Shown here piece after piece: positions 56,946 through 64,000 of a stretch of DNA of 64,000 bases. The notes below the pieces were generated by a model that saw only the letters and a program-made list of their open reading frames with translations, was not told the DNA's origin and made no database searches. The stretch is from NCBI RefSeq assembly GCF_000315545.1, contig NZ_JH992902.1:1473893-1537892 (forward strand), in the 5' to 3' direction. The DNA comes from Selenomonas sp. F0473 (GTDB lineage: Bacteria; Bacillota; Negativicutes; Selenomonadales; Selenomonadaceae). The translations under genes and the position numbers were made by a program. Numbering within the stretch: position 1 is the first letter of the stretch; each line of letters opens with the position of its first letter.

Positions 56946-58136
56946 TTACGCCTTCGCCTTTGCGACGAGTTCCACGATCTGCTTCGCCCCGTCTTCCATG
57001 GAGGCTGCGGTGAATACGTTGCCGATCGGCGTGTTCTTTAAAATCTCGCGCCCTTCCGCAACCTTTGTGCCCTCGAGGCGGACGACGACGGGGACGGGGA
57101 GGGATTTGCCGTCTTTGGAGATGAGTTTGGCGGCTTCGATGATGCCGTTGGCGATGTTGTCGCAGCGGTTGATGCCGCCGAAGATGTTGACGAAGATGCC
57201 CTTTGCCTGGCCGCCCTCGAGCATGATGTTAAAAGCGGTGGCGATCTTCTCGGGGGCGGAGTCGCCGCCGACGTCGAGGAAGTTTGCGGGCGCGCCGCCG
57301 CAGTGCTTGAGCATGTCGACGGTCGCCATCGCGAGACCCGCTCCGTTGACCATGCAGGCGACGTCTCCGCCGAGGTTGACGTAGTTGAGCCCGTGGGCGG
57401 ACGCCTCAAGCTCCTTCGGATCCTCTTCGCTGTCGTCGCGCAGCTCCGCGATGTCGGGATGACGGTAGAGGGCGCTGTCGTCGAAGTTGAGTTTGGCGTC
57501 GAGGGCGATCACGTCGTCGTCCTCTGTGATGACAAGCGGGTTGATCTCAACCTGCGAGCAGTCTTTGCCGATGAACGCGGCGTAGAGGTTCCGCATCAGC
57601 TTGGCCGCCTTGCGGACGGCCGGCGCGGGGATGTTGATCGCATACGCCATGCGCGTTGCCTGGAACGGCATGAGCCCGACGACGGGATCGATGTATTCCC
57701 TGATGATCTTTTCCGGATGCTCCGCGGCGACCTTTTCGATCTCGACGCCGCCCTCCTCCGAGCCCATCATGACGATGCTCGCCGAGAGGCGGTCGATGAC
57801 GAGGGAGAGGTAAAATTCCTTTTTGATCTTCGATCCTTCTTCGATGAGCAGACGATTGACAACCTTGCCCTCGGGCCCCGTCTGATGCGTGACGAGCGTT
57901 TTGCCAAGCAGCTCGCGCGCGTAGCGGCGCACCTCGTCGGTCGTCTTGGCGATCTTGACGCCGCCGGCTTTCCCCCTGCCGCCGGCGTGGATCTGTGCTT
58001 TGACGACGATGACCGGTGCGCCGAGTTTCTCGGCGTTGTCGACGGCCGCGTCGACGGTGAATGCGGGCAGTCCGTTCGGGACCTTGACGCCGTATTCGCG
58101 CAGCACCTGTTTGGATTGATACTCGTGAATGTTCAT
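56946..58136 (-). CDS. sucC: Succinate-CoA ligase, beta subunit
   Basis: A 396-residue ATP-grasp subunit: [49 protein letters not shown] and [14 protein letters not shown] are the classical motifs. Length is slightly above E. coli SucC (388). AGGGAGG lies 8 nt upstream. Co-transcribed with sucD. No clear promoter is seen in the gap to galM. Confidence 0.95.
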   Translation of the reverse strand: MNIHEYQSKQVLREYGVKVPNGLPAFTVDAAVDNAEKLGAPVIVVKAQIHAGGRGKAGGVKIAKTTDEVRRYARELLGKTLVTHQTGPEGKVVNRLLIEEGSKIKKEFYLSLVIDRLSASIVMMGSEEGGVEIEKVAAEHPEKIIREYIDPVVGLMPFQATRMAYAINIPAPAVRKAAKLMRNLYAAFIGKDCSQVEINPLVITEDDDVIALDAKLNFDDSALYRHPDIAELRDDSEEDPKELEASAHGLNYVNLGGDVACMVNGAGLAMATVDMLKHCGGAPANFLDVGGDSAPEKIATAFNIMLEGGQAKGIFVNIFGGINRCDNIANGIIEAAKLISKDGKSLPVPVVVRLEGTKVAEGREILKNTPIGNVFTAASMEDGAKQIVELVAKAKA

Positions 58137-58264
58137 TTACCCAATCCTCCCTTTTTGTGAGTAGAACCTACATGCCACTCCTATATTAACCCCGTTTGAC
58201 GGGAAAGTCCACAGATTTCCATAGCCGCGACGATTGAAAAAAATAGGGGAGTTATAAATGTTTT

Positions 58265-59350
58265 CTATGAAAAATTTTGTATCTCGTCGAGTTTGTAAAC
58301 GGTCTCGGCGGCGAATACTTCGTCCGGCCGGAGAATCGGCTGCGGGAAGGCGGGATTGGCGGGGCTGTTCGGGAAGAACTGGGTCTCGAGGCAGAACCCG
58401 CCGCGCCGCGGGAAGACGATGCCGCCCTTGCCCGGGGGCGTTGTGCCGTCGAGGTTGTTGCCCGTGTAGAACTGCACGCCGATGCGGTCGGTGTAGCAGG
58501 AGAGGGCGAGCCCCGCGATATCTGAGGAGACGCATGCCGCTTTTGTGAGATGCGCATACGGCGCGGGCGCAGTGTCGCCGCGCAGCACCCAGTTGTGGTC
58601 GTAGCCGCGCGCCGTGCGCAGCTGGTCGTAGTCCGCGTCGATGCGTTCGCCGATGCGGTGCGGCGCGGTAAAGTCCATCGGCGTCCCCGCGACGGGGAGG
58701 ATCCGCCCGTCGGGGAGGGACTCGGCGTCCGCCCATGTGAACGCGTCCGCGCAGATCTCCGCGGTATGATTTAGGATGCTCGGCGCCGCAGCGCCCTCGA
58801 GATTGAAATACGTGTGATTCGTCAAATTGCAGACGGTCGCGGCATCGCTGACGGCTTCGTATGCGATGGAGAGCGCGTCGTTATCGTCGAGCCGGTAGGT
58901 GACCTTGACTTCGAGATTGCCCGGGAACCCCGCGGCTCCGTCCGGGCTGACGGTCGTCAGCCGCACGCCCCCCGGGAGGATCTCCGCCGACCATAGATGG
59001 TACTGGATACCGCTCGATCCGCCGTGGATGTGGTTTTGTTTTTTCGAACCCGTATTGCGCTCGAGTTGATAGGACCGTCCGCCGACGGTGATGCGCCCGC
59101 CCGCAATGCGGTTCGCGTGCCGGCCGATGACGGCGCCCATGTAGGCGGTGTCGCGCACATAGTCCTCGCCCCGCGCGTAGCCGAGCACGATGTCGACGGG
59201 ACGTCCGTTCACCCGCTTTTCGAACGTGACGAGGCGCGCGCCGTAGTCGGTGACGGCGACGCGCGTGCCGCGCGCGTTCGTCAGCGTGTAGAGACCGATG
59301 CTTCGCCCGTCGGGCATCCTGCCGAACGGCTCCGGCGTTGGTGCTGTCAT
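58265..59350 (-). CDS. galM: Aldose 1-epimerase (mutarotase)
   Basis: A 361-residue enzyme interconverting alpha and beta aldoses. LTNARGTRVAVTDYGARLV start, GRHANRIAGGRI and GSKKQNHIHGG with a substrate His, TNHTYFNLEG with the catalytic His, YDHNWVLRG and ETQFFPNSPANPAFP with the catalytic Glu. Cytoplasmic, no signal peptide. GGGGGAGG lies 5 nt before the ATG. Confidence 0.93.
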   Translation of the reverse strand: MTAPTPEPFGRMPDGRSIGLYTLTNARGTRVAVTDYGARLVTFEKRVNGRPVDIVLGYARGEDYVRDTAYMGAVIGRHANRIAGGRITVGGRSYQLERNTGSKKQNHIHGGSSGIQYHLWSAEILPGGVRLTTVSPDGAAGFPGNLEVKVTYRLDDNDALSIAYEAVSDAATVCNLTNHTYFNLEGAAAPSILNHTAEICADAFTWADAESLPDGRILPVAGTPMDFTAPHRIGERIDADYDQLRTARGYDHNWVLRGDTAPAPYAHLTKAACVSSDIAGLALSCYTDRIGVQFYTGNNLDGTTPPGKGGIVFPRRGGFCLETQFFPNSPANPAFPQPILRPDEVFAAETVYKLDEIQNFS

Positions 59351-59403
59351 CGTATTCCTCCCCCGAAAACATGTGACGCGCTGCGGAAAAGACGAATCCC
59401 GGT

Positions 59404-59610
59404 TCAGGGGCCTGCCGCATGCGGCGTATCGACAATCGCGCCCACAGGGCAGTCCTCCGCCGCCTCATAGGCGTCGTCCTGTTCCTGCGGGCAGGGCTGA
59501 CGCGTGACGCGCGCGCAGTGTGCGGCGCGGTCGATGCGGAAGACGGCGGGCAGGCGCTCGGCGCACATGCCGCACGAGACGCAGAGGTCTTCCCGGATGG
59601 TCAACGGCAT
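59404..59610 (-). CDS. Small 4Fe-4S ferredoxin
   Basis: A 68-residue ferredoxin with a single cluster site: CVSCGMC near residue 11 and CPVGAI near residue 53. In the first motif the position that often holds a fourth Cys before Pro is Leu (AERLPAVF), so only one [4Fe-4S] cluster is expected. GGGGGG precedes the ATG by 7 nt; a longer frame 25 codons upstream runs through a terminator hairpin. Its partner enzyme is not in the window. Confidence 0.85.
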   Translation of the reverse strand: MPLTIREDLCVSCGMCAERLPAVFRIDRAAHCARVTRQPCPQEQDDAYEAAEDCPVGAIVDTPHAAGP

Positions 59611-59648
59611 GGCGGTCCCCCCTTTTTTATCGATACGAAAATGAAAAT

Positions 59649-59673
59649 TCCTGCCGCGCGGCGTGCGGCAGGA
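59649..59673 (-). terminator. Terminator after ptsI
   Basis: TCCTGCCGC with GCGGCAGGA and a 7-nt loop, followed on the minus strand by ATTTTCATTTTCG. Confidence 0.7.
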
Positions 59674-59754
59674 GTTCTCGTTCAATATAACACACGCCGT
59701 CAGTATGGCATAGGATGTGTCGGTTGTCTGCGGTCAATGTGACGGAATCGCGGC

Positions 59755-61485
59755 CTAGACCTCGACCGCCGTGGTTGTATCGCCGAGCTCCTTGTGCATA
59801 TAGGCGCGGATCTCGACGCCGTGTTCCATCTGCATGACGTGATCCAGGAGTTCCTTTGCCCGGGCCGCGGTCACGGAGCGGATCATCTCTTTGACGCGCG
59901 GGATCGAGGGCGCGCTCATGGAGAGCTCAGTGATGCCCATGCCGAGCAGGAGGACGGCCGCGTACGGATCGCTCGCCATCTCGCCGCACATGCCCGCCCA
60001 GATGCCGCGCTCGCGCGCGCTCTGGATGGTACGCTGGATGAGGCGGAGGACGGCGGGGTTGAACGGGTTGTAGAGATGCGCGATCTGCGCGTTGCCGCGG
60101 TCAACCGCGAGCGTGTACTGGATGAGGTCGTTCGTCCCGATGCTGAAGAAGTCGACGTATGCCGAGAGGAGCGGGGAGACGACGGCTGCCGCCGGGGTCT
60201 CGACCATGATGCCGACCTGTATGTCGGCGTATTCCTTGCCCTCGTGGGCGAGCTCGACCTTGGCCTGCTCGACGAGTTTCTGTACGCGCTGGATCTCGCT
60301 GACGCTGATGACCATGGGGACCATCATCGCTGCCTTGCCGTAGAGGCCCGCGCGCAGGATGGCCTTGATCTGGGGCAGGAAGAGATCGTGCCGGTCGAGG
60401 CTGATGCGCAGGGCGCGGTAGCCGAGGAACGGGTTCTCCTCCGGCTCGATGTTGAGGTAGGGGAGGGGTTTGTCGCCGCCGATGTCCATGGTGCGGATGA
60501 CGCAGATGTTGCCGCCGCATTTCTCCACGGCCGCACGGTAGGCCTTGAACTGATCTTCCTCCGTGGGGATGGTCGTCGAGCCCATAAAAACGAACTCGGA
60601 GCGGAAGAGTCCGACGCCCTCCGCGCCGTAGGTCAGCGCGTTGTCGACGTCCATGTGCGTGCCGATGTTCGCCGTCAGCTCGATGCGTACCCCGTCCTTT
60701 GTGACGGCGGGGAGATCCTTGAGCGCGGCATAGTGGGCGGCGAGTTTGGTCTGCTCCTCGATTTTTGTCTCATAGAGCGCGCGTTCCTTCTCGGTCGGAC
60801 GGATGACGATATCGCCGCGGCTGCCGTCGATGATGACCTCGTCGCCGTCGTTGATGAGACTAATCTTGTCGCCGATGCCGAGCACCGTCGGGATGGCGCG
60901 CGCCTTCGCGATGATGACGACGTGGCTGGTCGCGCTGCCGGAGCCGAGGATGACGCCCGCGATCTGCTCCGTGGGCATGCCTGCGACGACGGACGGCTCG
61001 ATCTCCTCGCCGCAGAGGATGACTTGCCCCGCGTCGAGTTCGGGCTCCTTGACGCCGAGGACGTGTCTGGCGATGCGTTTTCCGACATCGCGCAGGTCGA
61101 CCGCGCGCGCGGCGAAGTACTCGTCCTCCATCTGTTCGAAGAGCTGCGCCTGTTCGTCGGCGGCCTCCAGGATGCCCTGCGGCGCGCTGCCGCACGTATC
61201 GATCTTATGCTTGATATTGTCCGCCATCATGGGATCCTGTACCATCATGCGGTGTGCTTCGAGGATCGCGGCCTGTTCGGTCTGACCGTCTTTGCGCAGA
61301 CGTTCGATGGTCGCGAGGAGATCCTCCGTGACGGCCGCGATGGCCGCCTCTGCCTTTTTCTGCTCCGCCGCGACGTCCCCGGGGCGATAAGCGGCGAGAT
61401 AGCCGTCGAGATTCTGCCCCGCGAGCATGACCCGGCCGACGGCGATCCCGGAGATGACCCCTTTTCCACGGATGGTTTCCGCCAT
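59755..61485 (-). CDS. ptsI: PTS enzyme I (phosphoenolpyruvate-protein phosphotransferase)
   Basis: A 576-residue enzyme that takes phosphate from phosphoenolpyruvate and passes it to HPr. GSGSATSHVVIIAKARAIPTV holds the phosphorylated His, GLFRSEFVFMG, IRTMDIGGDKPLPYL and GTNDLIQYTLAVDRGN are PEP-domain motifs, and GMCGEMASDPYA carries the catalytic Cys. Length matches the family. GAGAGGGTG precedes the ATG. Lies behind ptsH with a terminator in the gap. Confidence 0.96.
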   Translation of the reverse strand: MAETIRGKGVISGIAVGRVMLAGQNLDGYLAAYRPGDVAAEQKKAEAAIAAVTEDLLATIERLRKDGQTEQAAILEAHRMMVQDPMMADNIKHKIDTCGSAPQGILEAADEQAQLFEQMEDEYFAARAVDLRDVGKRIARHVLGVKEPELDAGQVILCGEEIEPSVVAGMPTEQIAGVILGSGSATSHVVIIAKARAIPTVLGIGDKISLINDGDEVIIDGSRGDIVIRPTEKERALYETKIEEQTKLAAHYAALKDLPAVTKDGVRIELTANIGTHMDVDNALTYGAEGVGLFRSEFVFMGSTTIPTEEDQFKAYRAAVEKCGGNICVIRTMDIGGDKPLPYLNIEPEENPFLGYRALRISLDRHDLFLPQIKAILRAGLYGKAAMMVPMVISVSEIQRVQKLVEQAKVELAHEGKEYADIQVGIMVETPAAAVVSPLLSAYVDFFSIGTNDLIQYTLAVDRGNAQIAHLYNPFNPAVLRLIQRTIQSARERGIWAGMCGEMASDPYAAVLLLGMGITELSMSAPSIPRVKEMIRSVTAARAKELLDHVMQMEHGVEIRAYMHKELGDTTTAVEV

Positions 61486-61508
61486 TATGATTCACCCTCT
61501 CTTCCTAT

Positions 61509-61556
61509 GAAAAAACGCCTCGGGGTGAAACAGCACGCTGCAAAACCCCGGGGCGC
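61509..61556 (-). terminator. Terminator between ptsH and ptsI
   Basis: On the minus strand CGCCCCGGGG pairs CCCCGAGGCG with one mismatch, followed by six T. Placed inside the ptsHI gap, it would lower ptsI expression relative to ptsH. Confidence 0.75.
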
Positions 61557-61564
61557 CCGTACAT

Positions 61565-61831
61565 TTATTCTTCGCCGAACTTCGTCTTGATGAGTTCCGC
61601 GAGCTCCTTGACCGCCGCAGCCTCGTCCTCGCCCTCCGCGATGATGGTGAGTTCCGTACCCTTGACGAGGCCCATGCTCATCAGCATGAGGATGCTCTTG
61701 GCGTCGACCTTCTTGCCCTTCGCTTCGAGTTGGATCTTGGACTTGAACTTCGTCGCGGTCTGGACGAATACAGATGCGGGACGCGCGTGGATGCCCGTCT
61801 TGTTCTCGATTGTCACCGTTTCCTGCGTCAT
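61565..61831 (-). CDS. ptsH: Phosphocarrier protein HPr
   Basis: An 88-residue PTS carrier. NKTGIHARPASVFVQTA contains the phosphorylated His15, and DAKSILMLMSMG contains the regulatory Ser46, the form found in Firmicutes with HPr kinase. GGGAGAGG precedes this ATG; an upstream in-frame Met lies in the leader. Confidence 0.96.
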   Translation of the reverse strand: MTQETVTIENKTGIHARPASVFVQTATKFKSKIQLEAKGKKVDAKSILMLMSMGLVKGTELTIIAEGEDEAAAVKELAELIKTKFGEE

Positions 61832-61917
61832 ATGAACCTCTCCCATCCGAAAAAGTAAGCATATTATCCCCATCGCAGCCGCCCGCACACGAACGGAAGC
61901 AAATGAATGTCACCGTC

Positions 61918-61946
61918 ATTATACTAAAAATGCCATCCGAAATAAA
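61918..61946 (-). promoter_or_regulatory. Promoter for ptsHI
   Basis: On the minus strand TTTATT and TATAAT with 17 nt between, about 85 nt before the ptsH start. Confidence 0.5.
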
Positions 61947-62087
61947 GGGCAGAAATAAAAATGTTTTTCAAGAATATTTTGCAAGAAAAGGAAGGATTTT
62001 CCGTGTCTGCGTCGAAAGAATTCAAGAATACCTGTGCGGTGCGCGCGCCGCATCGGGAACGGGCGCGGGGAACGAGGAGGGAAGACG

Positions 62088-62816
62088 ATGCGGGTGCAGC
62101 TTTGGCTTTCCTCGCTTTTTCTTGCCGTGCTGCTCGGCGTCGGGCTCGCGGCGGGACTCATCGCGTTCAGCCCGGCGCTCACGCGGACGTACTATGTGCA
62201 TATGGCCCTGCTCATTCTCGGCGCGGCGGCGTGCGTAACCGTCTACAACAGATATATGGCGGGGCGTATCCGCCGCCGTGCGGATGTGCCGACTGTTCCC
62301 GCAGCGGAATGCGGACCGCCGGCGGAACCTGCGGCCGAGGCGCATATGCGGGAGGTACTTTCCGCGGAGCTGCCCGCTGCGGCTGCCGGCCCCGCGGAGA
62401 CGAGCGATGCGGCGGAGACGCTGCCGGCGGACCTCGACGCTCTGCTCGATATCGCCTACGAGTCGAGCGCCGCGGATCCCGCGCGCGCCATACGGGTATA
62501 TCGGGAGGCGCTCGCGCGCTACCCGGACGATTCGTATATCCCGTACCTCGTCATCGAGCTCTCGACCCTTTACAAAAACATGGGCGACTACGGTGCGGCA
62601 CGCGAGCTCTTCACCCATGCGCTCACACTGCCGGTGATCGAGAAGAGCGAGATTATGGTGCAGGAACTCCGGCGTTCGCTGCGCCATCTGGATGCCGTCG
62701 CTCTCATGCTGGCGATGCGGGGCACGCCTCAGCTGCCCTTCGGTGCGGTGCCGAAGGAACTGCTGGACGCGGCCAATCGCCGGGCGGACAGAGAGGCGTC
62801 CGCGTCCAACCCTTGA
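62088..62816 (+). CDS. Membrane protein with TPR-like C-terminal region
   Basis: A 242-residue protein with two N-terminal membrane segments (about residues 5-25 and 35-52), an Ala/Pro/Glu-rich linker (about 65-115) and a helical region (about 120-210) with TPR-like spacing: ADPARAIRVYREALARYPDD, then IELSTLYKNMGDYGAARELFTHAL. The C-terminal part would face the cytoplasm or the periplasm depending on topology. No function is known. GGAGGG lies 8 nt before the ATG. Just upstream of the PRC-barrel gene, probably one transcript. Confidence 0.7.
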   Translation: MRVQLWLSSLFLAVLLGVGLAAGLIAFSPALTRTYYVHMALLILGAAACVTVYNRYMAGRIRRRADVPTVPAAECGPPAEPAAEAHMREVLSAELPAAAAGPAETSDAAETLPADLDALLDIAYESSAADPARAIRVYREALARYPDDSYIPYLVIELSTLYKNMGDYGAARELFTHALTLPVIEKSEIMVQELRRSLRHLDAVALMLAMRGTPQLPFGAVPKELLDAANRRADREASASNP

Positions 62817-62843
62817 CATTTTTTGAAAAATGGAGGAATAGAA

Positions 62844-63764
62844 ATGAAGAAAAGCGCTGACATCCTGGGACTCCCCGTCATCAGTATTACGGAGGGGCGC
62901 GAGCTCGGCATGAGCAAGACACTGCTCATCGACGCGCCGAACCGCATCGTGGCCGCGGTCACGATTGAAGACGAGGACTGGTATCGCGGCGTCAAGCTCA
63001 TCCCCTATGATAATGTCATTGCGGTCGGCGAAGATGCCCTCACGATCAACAACAGCGAGAACATCCTGACCCTCGATGCGGCGGGCGATTTTGAGTCGCT
63101 GCTCGACGACAACATCCGCGTGATCGGCACGAAGGCGATTACGCGGACGGGCGTGATCCAGGGCCTCATCTCCGAGATCTTCATCGGCGACGACGGCAGC
63201 ATCGAGAAATGCGAGATCACGTCGCCCGAAGGCATGACGTCCGAGGTGACGGCGGATCAGGTCTCGATCTTTGGGAAGGAAGTTACGGTCATCTCCCCGG
63301 AGGGCGACGGCGGAAAAAAAACTGACGCAGCGGCGGCACCGGCGGCATCCGCTGCGCCTGCACCTGCGGCAAAAGCCGCGGCTGAGCCGGTCGTCGAGGA
63401 ATCTGCGTCCGCCGCGGCGCCGGACGAGCCTGTCGGCGAGGTGCCGGCAGATGCGCCCGCACCGGAAGAGATGTCCGAAACTCCCGCCGAGGAGCCCGGC
63501 GCCGAGGAATCGGTTGCCGTCGCGGCTACGGAGGCCGCTCCGGTCGAGATCCCCGCGGCTCCGGCAGAGGACGCCGAGAAGAGCGCGGACCGCGTGAACG
63601 AGGATCGCCACCGCCGCTTCCTCCTCGGCAAGAAGGCGACGCGCACGATCAAGATGGACAACGGTGTCGTCATTGTTGAGGCGGGCGCCGACATCACCGA
63701 GGAGGTTCTGCAGAAGGCGAAACTCGGGAACAAGTTCATCGAGCTCTCGATGAGCGCTCAGTAA
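62844..63764 (+). CDS. Tandem PRC-barrel protein with Ala/Glu-rich linker
   Basis: A 306-residue cytoplasmic protein. Two PRC-barrel-like units lie at about residues 3-80 (DILGLPVISITEGRELGMSKTLLI in part) and 85-150 (NIRVIGTKAITRTGVIQGLI). A long Ala, Pro and Glu-rich linker (about 160-255) leads to a C-terminal segment (HRRFLLGKKATRTIKMDNGVVIVEAG in part) that looks like a small beta unit. PRC-barrels often bind RNA or ribosome factors; the role here is not known. GGAGG precedes the ATG by 9 nt. Confidence 0.75.
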   Translation: MKKSADILGLPVISITEGRELGMSKTLLIDAPNRIVAAVTIEDEDWYRGVKLIPYDNVIAVGEDALTINNSENILTLDAAGDFESLLDDNIRVIGTKAITRTGVIQGLISEIFIGDDGSIEKCEITSPEGMTSEVTADQVSIFGKEVTVISPEGDGGKKTDAAAAPAASAAPAPAAKAAAEPVVEESASAAAPDEPVGEVPADAPAPEEMSETPAEEPGAEESVAVAATEAAPVEIPAAPAEDAEKSADRVNEDRHRRFLLGKKATRTIKMDNGVVIVEAGADITEEVLQKAKLGNKFIELSMSAQ

Positions 63765-63796
63765 ACGGGTATCGATGGGGAAAATTTCCTCCAAAA

Positions 63797-63890
63797 CATA
63801 AAGGGGAGCTGTCACAAGACGGCTGAGAGGGGACGTAGGCGTCCCGACCCGCAACCTGATTTGGGTAATGCCAACGTAGGGATATACCGA
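63797..63890 (+). promoter_or_regulatory. TPP (thi-box) riboswitch
   Basis: Conserved thi-box elements in order: GGGGAGC at about 63803, GGCTGAGAGG at about 63821, GACCC then ACCTGAT at about 63846-63860, GGGTAATGCCAACG at about 63862-63876 and AGGGA at about 63878. It binds thiamine pyrophosphate and turns the next gene off, here by the terminator at 63899. Confidence 0.95.
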
Positions 63891-63898
63891 TGCAGTCG

Positions 63899-63932
63899 AA
63901 CGCGGCTATGTCTCTTGGCATAGCCGCGTTTT
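63899..63932 (+). terminator. Riboswitch expression-platform terminator
   Basis: AACGCGGCTATG with CATAGCCGCGTT, 8-nt loop and a short T-run, directly after the aptamer. Confidence 0.85.
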
Positions 63933-63953
63933 CACATCGGATGGGGAGGCGTT

Positions 63954-64000
63954 ATGATGGATCGGCGGACAGGGCTCGGCGCAAATGCGCTGATTTGGTT
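63954..64000 (+). CDS. cytX: CytX-like hydroxymethylpyrimidine permease, cut by window end
   Basis: Only the first 15 codons are present. The readable start, TGLGANALIWF, resembles the beginning of CytX, a thiamine-precursor permease, and the TPP riboswitch directly upstream fits. GGGGAGG lies 4-7 nt before the two adjacent ATG codons; either could be the start. Identity rests on a few residues and context. Confidence 0.55.
   Translation, partial: MMDRRTGLGANALIW

Noticed and set aside
59794-61590. Plus-strand frame of nearly 600 codons opposite ptsI
   Set aside because: ptsI is unmistakable on the minus strand; the other frame has no recognisable domain.

Overview
The window reads as chromosome from a diderm Firmicute, most likely a Selenomonas-like member of the Negativicutes. 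This is inferred from Firmicute-style AGGAGG ribosome sites and HPr/PTS genes sitting together with an outer-membrane beta-barrel protein and a large surface-glycan locus. No lineage marker was searched. The flanking genes are GC-rich, while parts of the glycan locus are visibly AT-rich.

Layout. 1-4724: the 3' part of an rRNA operon (23S without its first few hundred bases, then 5S) followed by 13 tRNA genes and a terminator. 4771-14162: envelope and housekeeping genes: a spherulin-4/beta-barrel surface protein, a lipase, a half-size UPF0126 protein, a molbindin, a LPP20-like protein, a DUF4198 (NikM-like) protein, an unplaced membrane protein and an RclA-like reductase. Four copies of a hairpin-forming intergenic repeat are scattered here. 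14194-51069: an AEC transporter, then about 36 kb of co-oriented glycan genes. WbaP starts a lipid-linked glycan; GT4 and GT2 glycosyltransferases follow; gmd, manC and fcl make GDP-L-fucose; a PglK-like ABC transporter is the likely flippase; an AT-rich block carries a DUF4910 aminopeptidase, methyltransferases, a LIC12162-family transferase and a kinase-like protein; ugd makes UDP-glucuronate; then come an atypical epimerase, a sugar aminotransferase and a pseudaminic-acid module (pseB, pseC, pseG, pseH, pseI) with an SpsF-like cytidylyltransferase and several extra enzymes. No Wzy polymerase, PseF, oligosaccharyltransferase or flagellin gene is seen.

51245-53861: the locus ends at an IS200-type element into whose tnpA 3' end an IS256-type element has inserted with an 8-bp target duplication. 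Just beyond lies a fragment of a second manC. 53862-64000: a Fic protein, class I fructose-bisphosphate aldolase, sucCD, galM, a ferredoxin, ptsHI, two envelope or unknown genes, and a TPP riboswitch controlling a CytX-like gene cut by the window end.

The genes that work together: WbaP loads the first sugar on undecaprenyl phosphate, the transferases extend it with fucose, uronate, amino sugars and pseudaminic acid or a derivative, the ABC protein flips it, and methyl or phosphoryl groups may decorate it. All functions are inferred from protein sequence read by eye.
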